From assembly GCF_022539665.2 (NCBI RefSeq), contig NC_081334.1, forward strand, positions 7,100,424 through 7,164,423: a stretch of DNA of 64,000 nucleotides, written 5' to 3'. A program made the translations under genes and the position numbers. How positions within the stretch are numbered: the stretch's first letter is position 1; each line of letters begins with the position of its first letter. Positions 57,570-64,000 of this stretch are shown in pieces. Below the pieces are notes generated by a model that was given only the letters and a program-made list of their open reading frames with translations, was not told the origin of the DNA and ran no database searches. Origin of the DNA: Daphnia carinata. Its lineage: Eukaryota > Arthropoda > Branchiopoda > Diplostraca > Daphniidae.

Positions 57570-64000
<6,431 letters not shown>

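Overview
The window is nuclear DNA from an arthropod, most likely a branchiopod crustacean such as Daphnia. The genes have many short introns of about 60-100 nt with GT/GC-AG borders. They are tightly packed, include tandem duplicates, and encode arthropod proteins (hemolectin with CBM14, FA58C, VWD and cysteine-knot domains; an active-type GH16 glucanase). The species is an inference from these traits. All exon models were made by eye from splice signals, reading phase and family similarity. Every multi-exon model given closes in frame except the first lipase, which carries a frame break.

Left part (1-13 kb). Phosphorylase kinase alpha subunit (PHKA, +, 807-5622) converges on mitochondrial ribosomal protein L28 (-, 6038-6947). 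Three tandem pancreatic-lipase-family genes follow on + (7223-8719, 9512-10959, 11158-12644). The first has lost one base in the exon carrying the catalytic serine; the third has a different intron pattern and a GHSAG nucleophile elbow.

Centre (13-50 kb). This is the most unusual part: a tandem cluster of three hemolectin/hemocytin-type genes on +. Two are short secreted derivatives. D (13543-16236, about 721 aa) joins the hemolectin N-terminus directly to its central CBM14/WxxW/TIL-like part. E (16817-18983, about 495 aa) keeps only EGF/CCP-type modules. The third, F (20914-50072), is a full hemolectin with 60 coding exons and about 4,492 aa. All three share a block of upstream sequence containing a GATA-type site, which suggests common, perhaps blood-cell, control. 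A 9.8-kb intron of F hosts a KCTD-like BTB/T1-domain gene on the opposite strand (26094-31324). The 25-39 kb stretch is full of long poly-T/poly-A tracts and contains three GC-AG introns.

Right part (50-64 kb). A GH16 endo-beta-1,3-glucanase with intact catalytic acids (-, 50524-52243) converges on hemolectin. Next come sterol O-acyltransferase (+, 53600-56032) and a KAT6/MOZ/Enok MYST histone acetyltransferase (+, from 57570), whose last exon runs off the window and carries a run of about 46 glutamines.

Functionally, the hemolectin cluster suggests haemolymph clotting, wound sealing or immunity. The glucanase and lipases suggest digestion or defence. The rest is housekeeping (glycogen breakdown control, mitochondrial translation, sterol esterification, chromatin).
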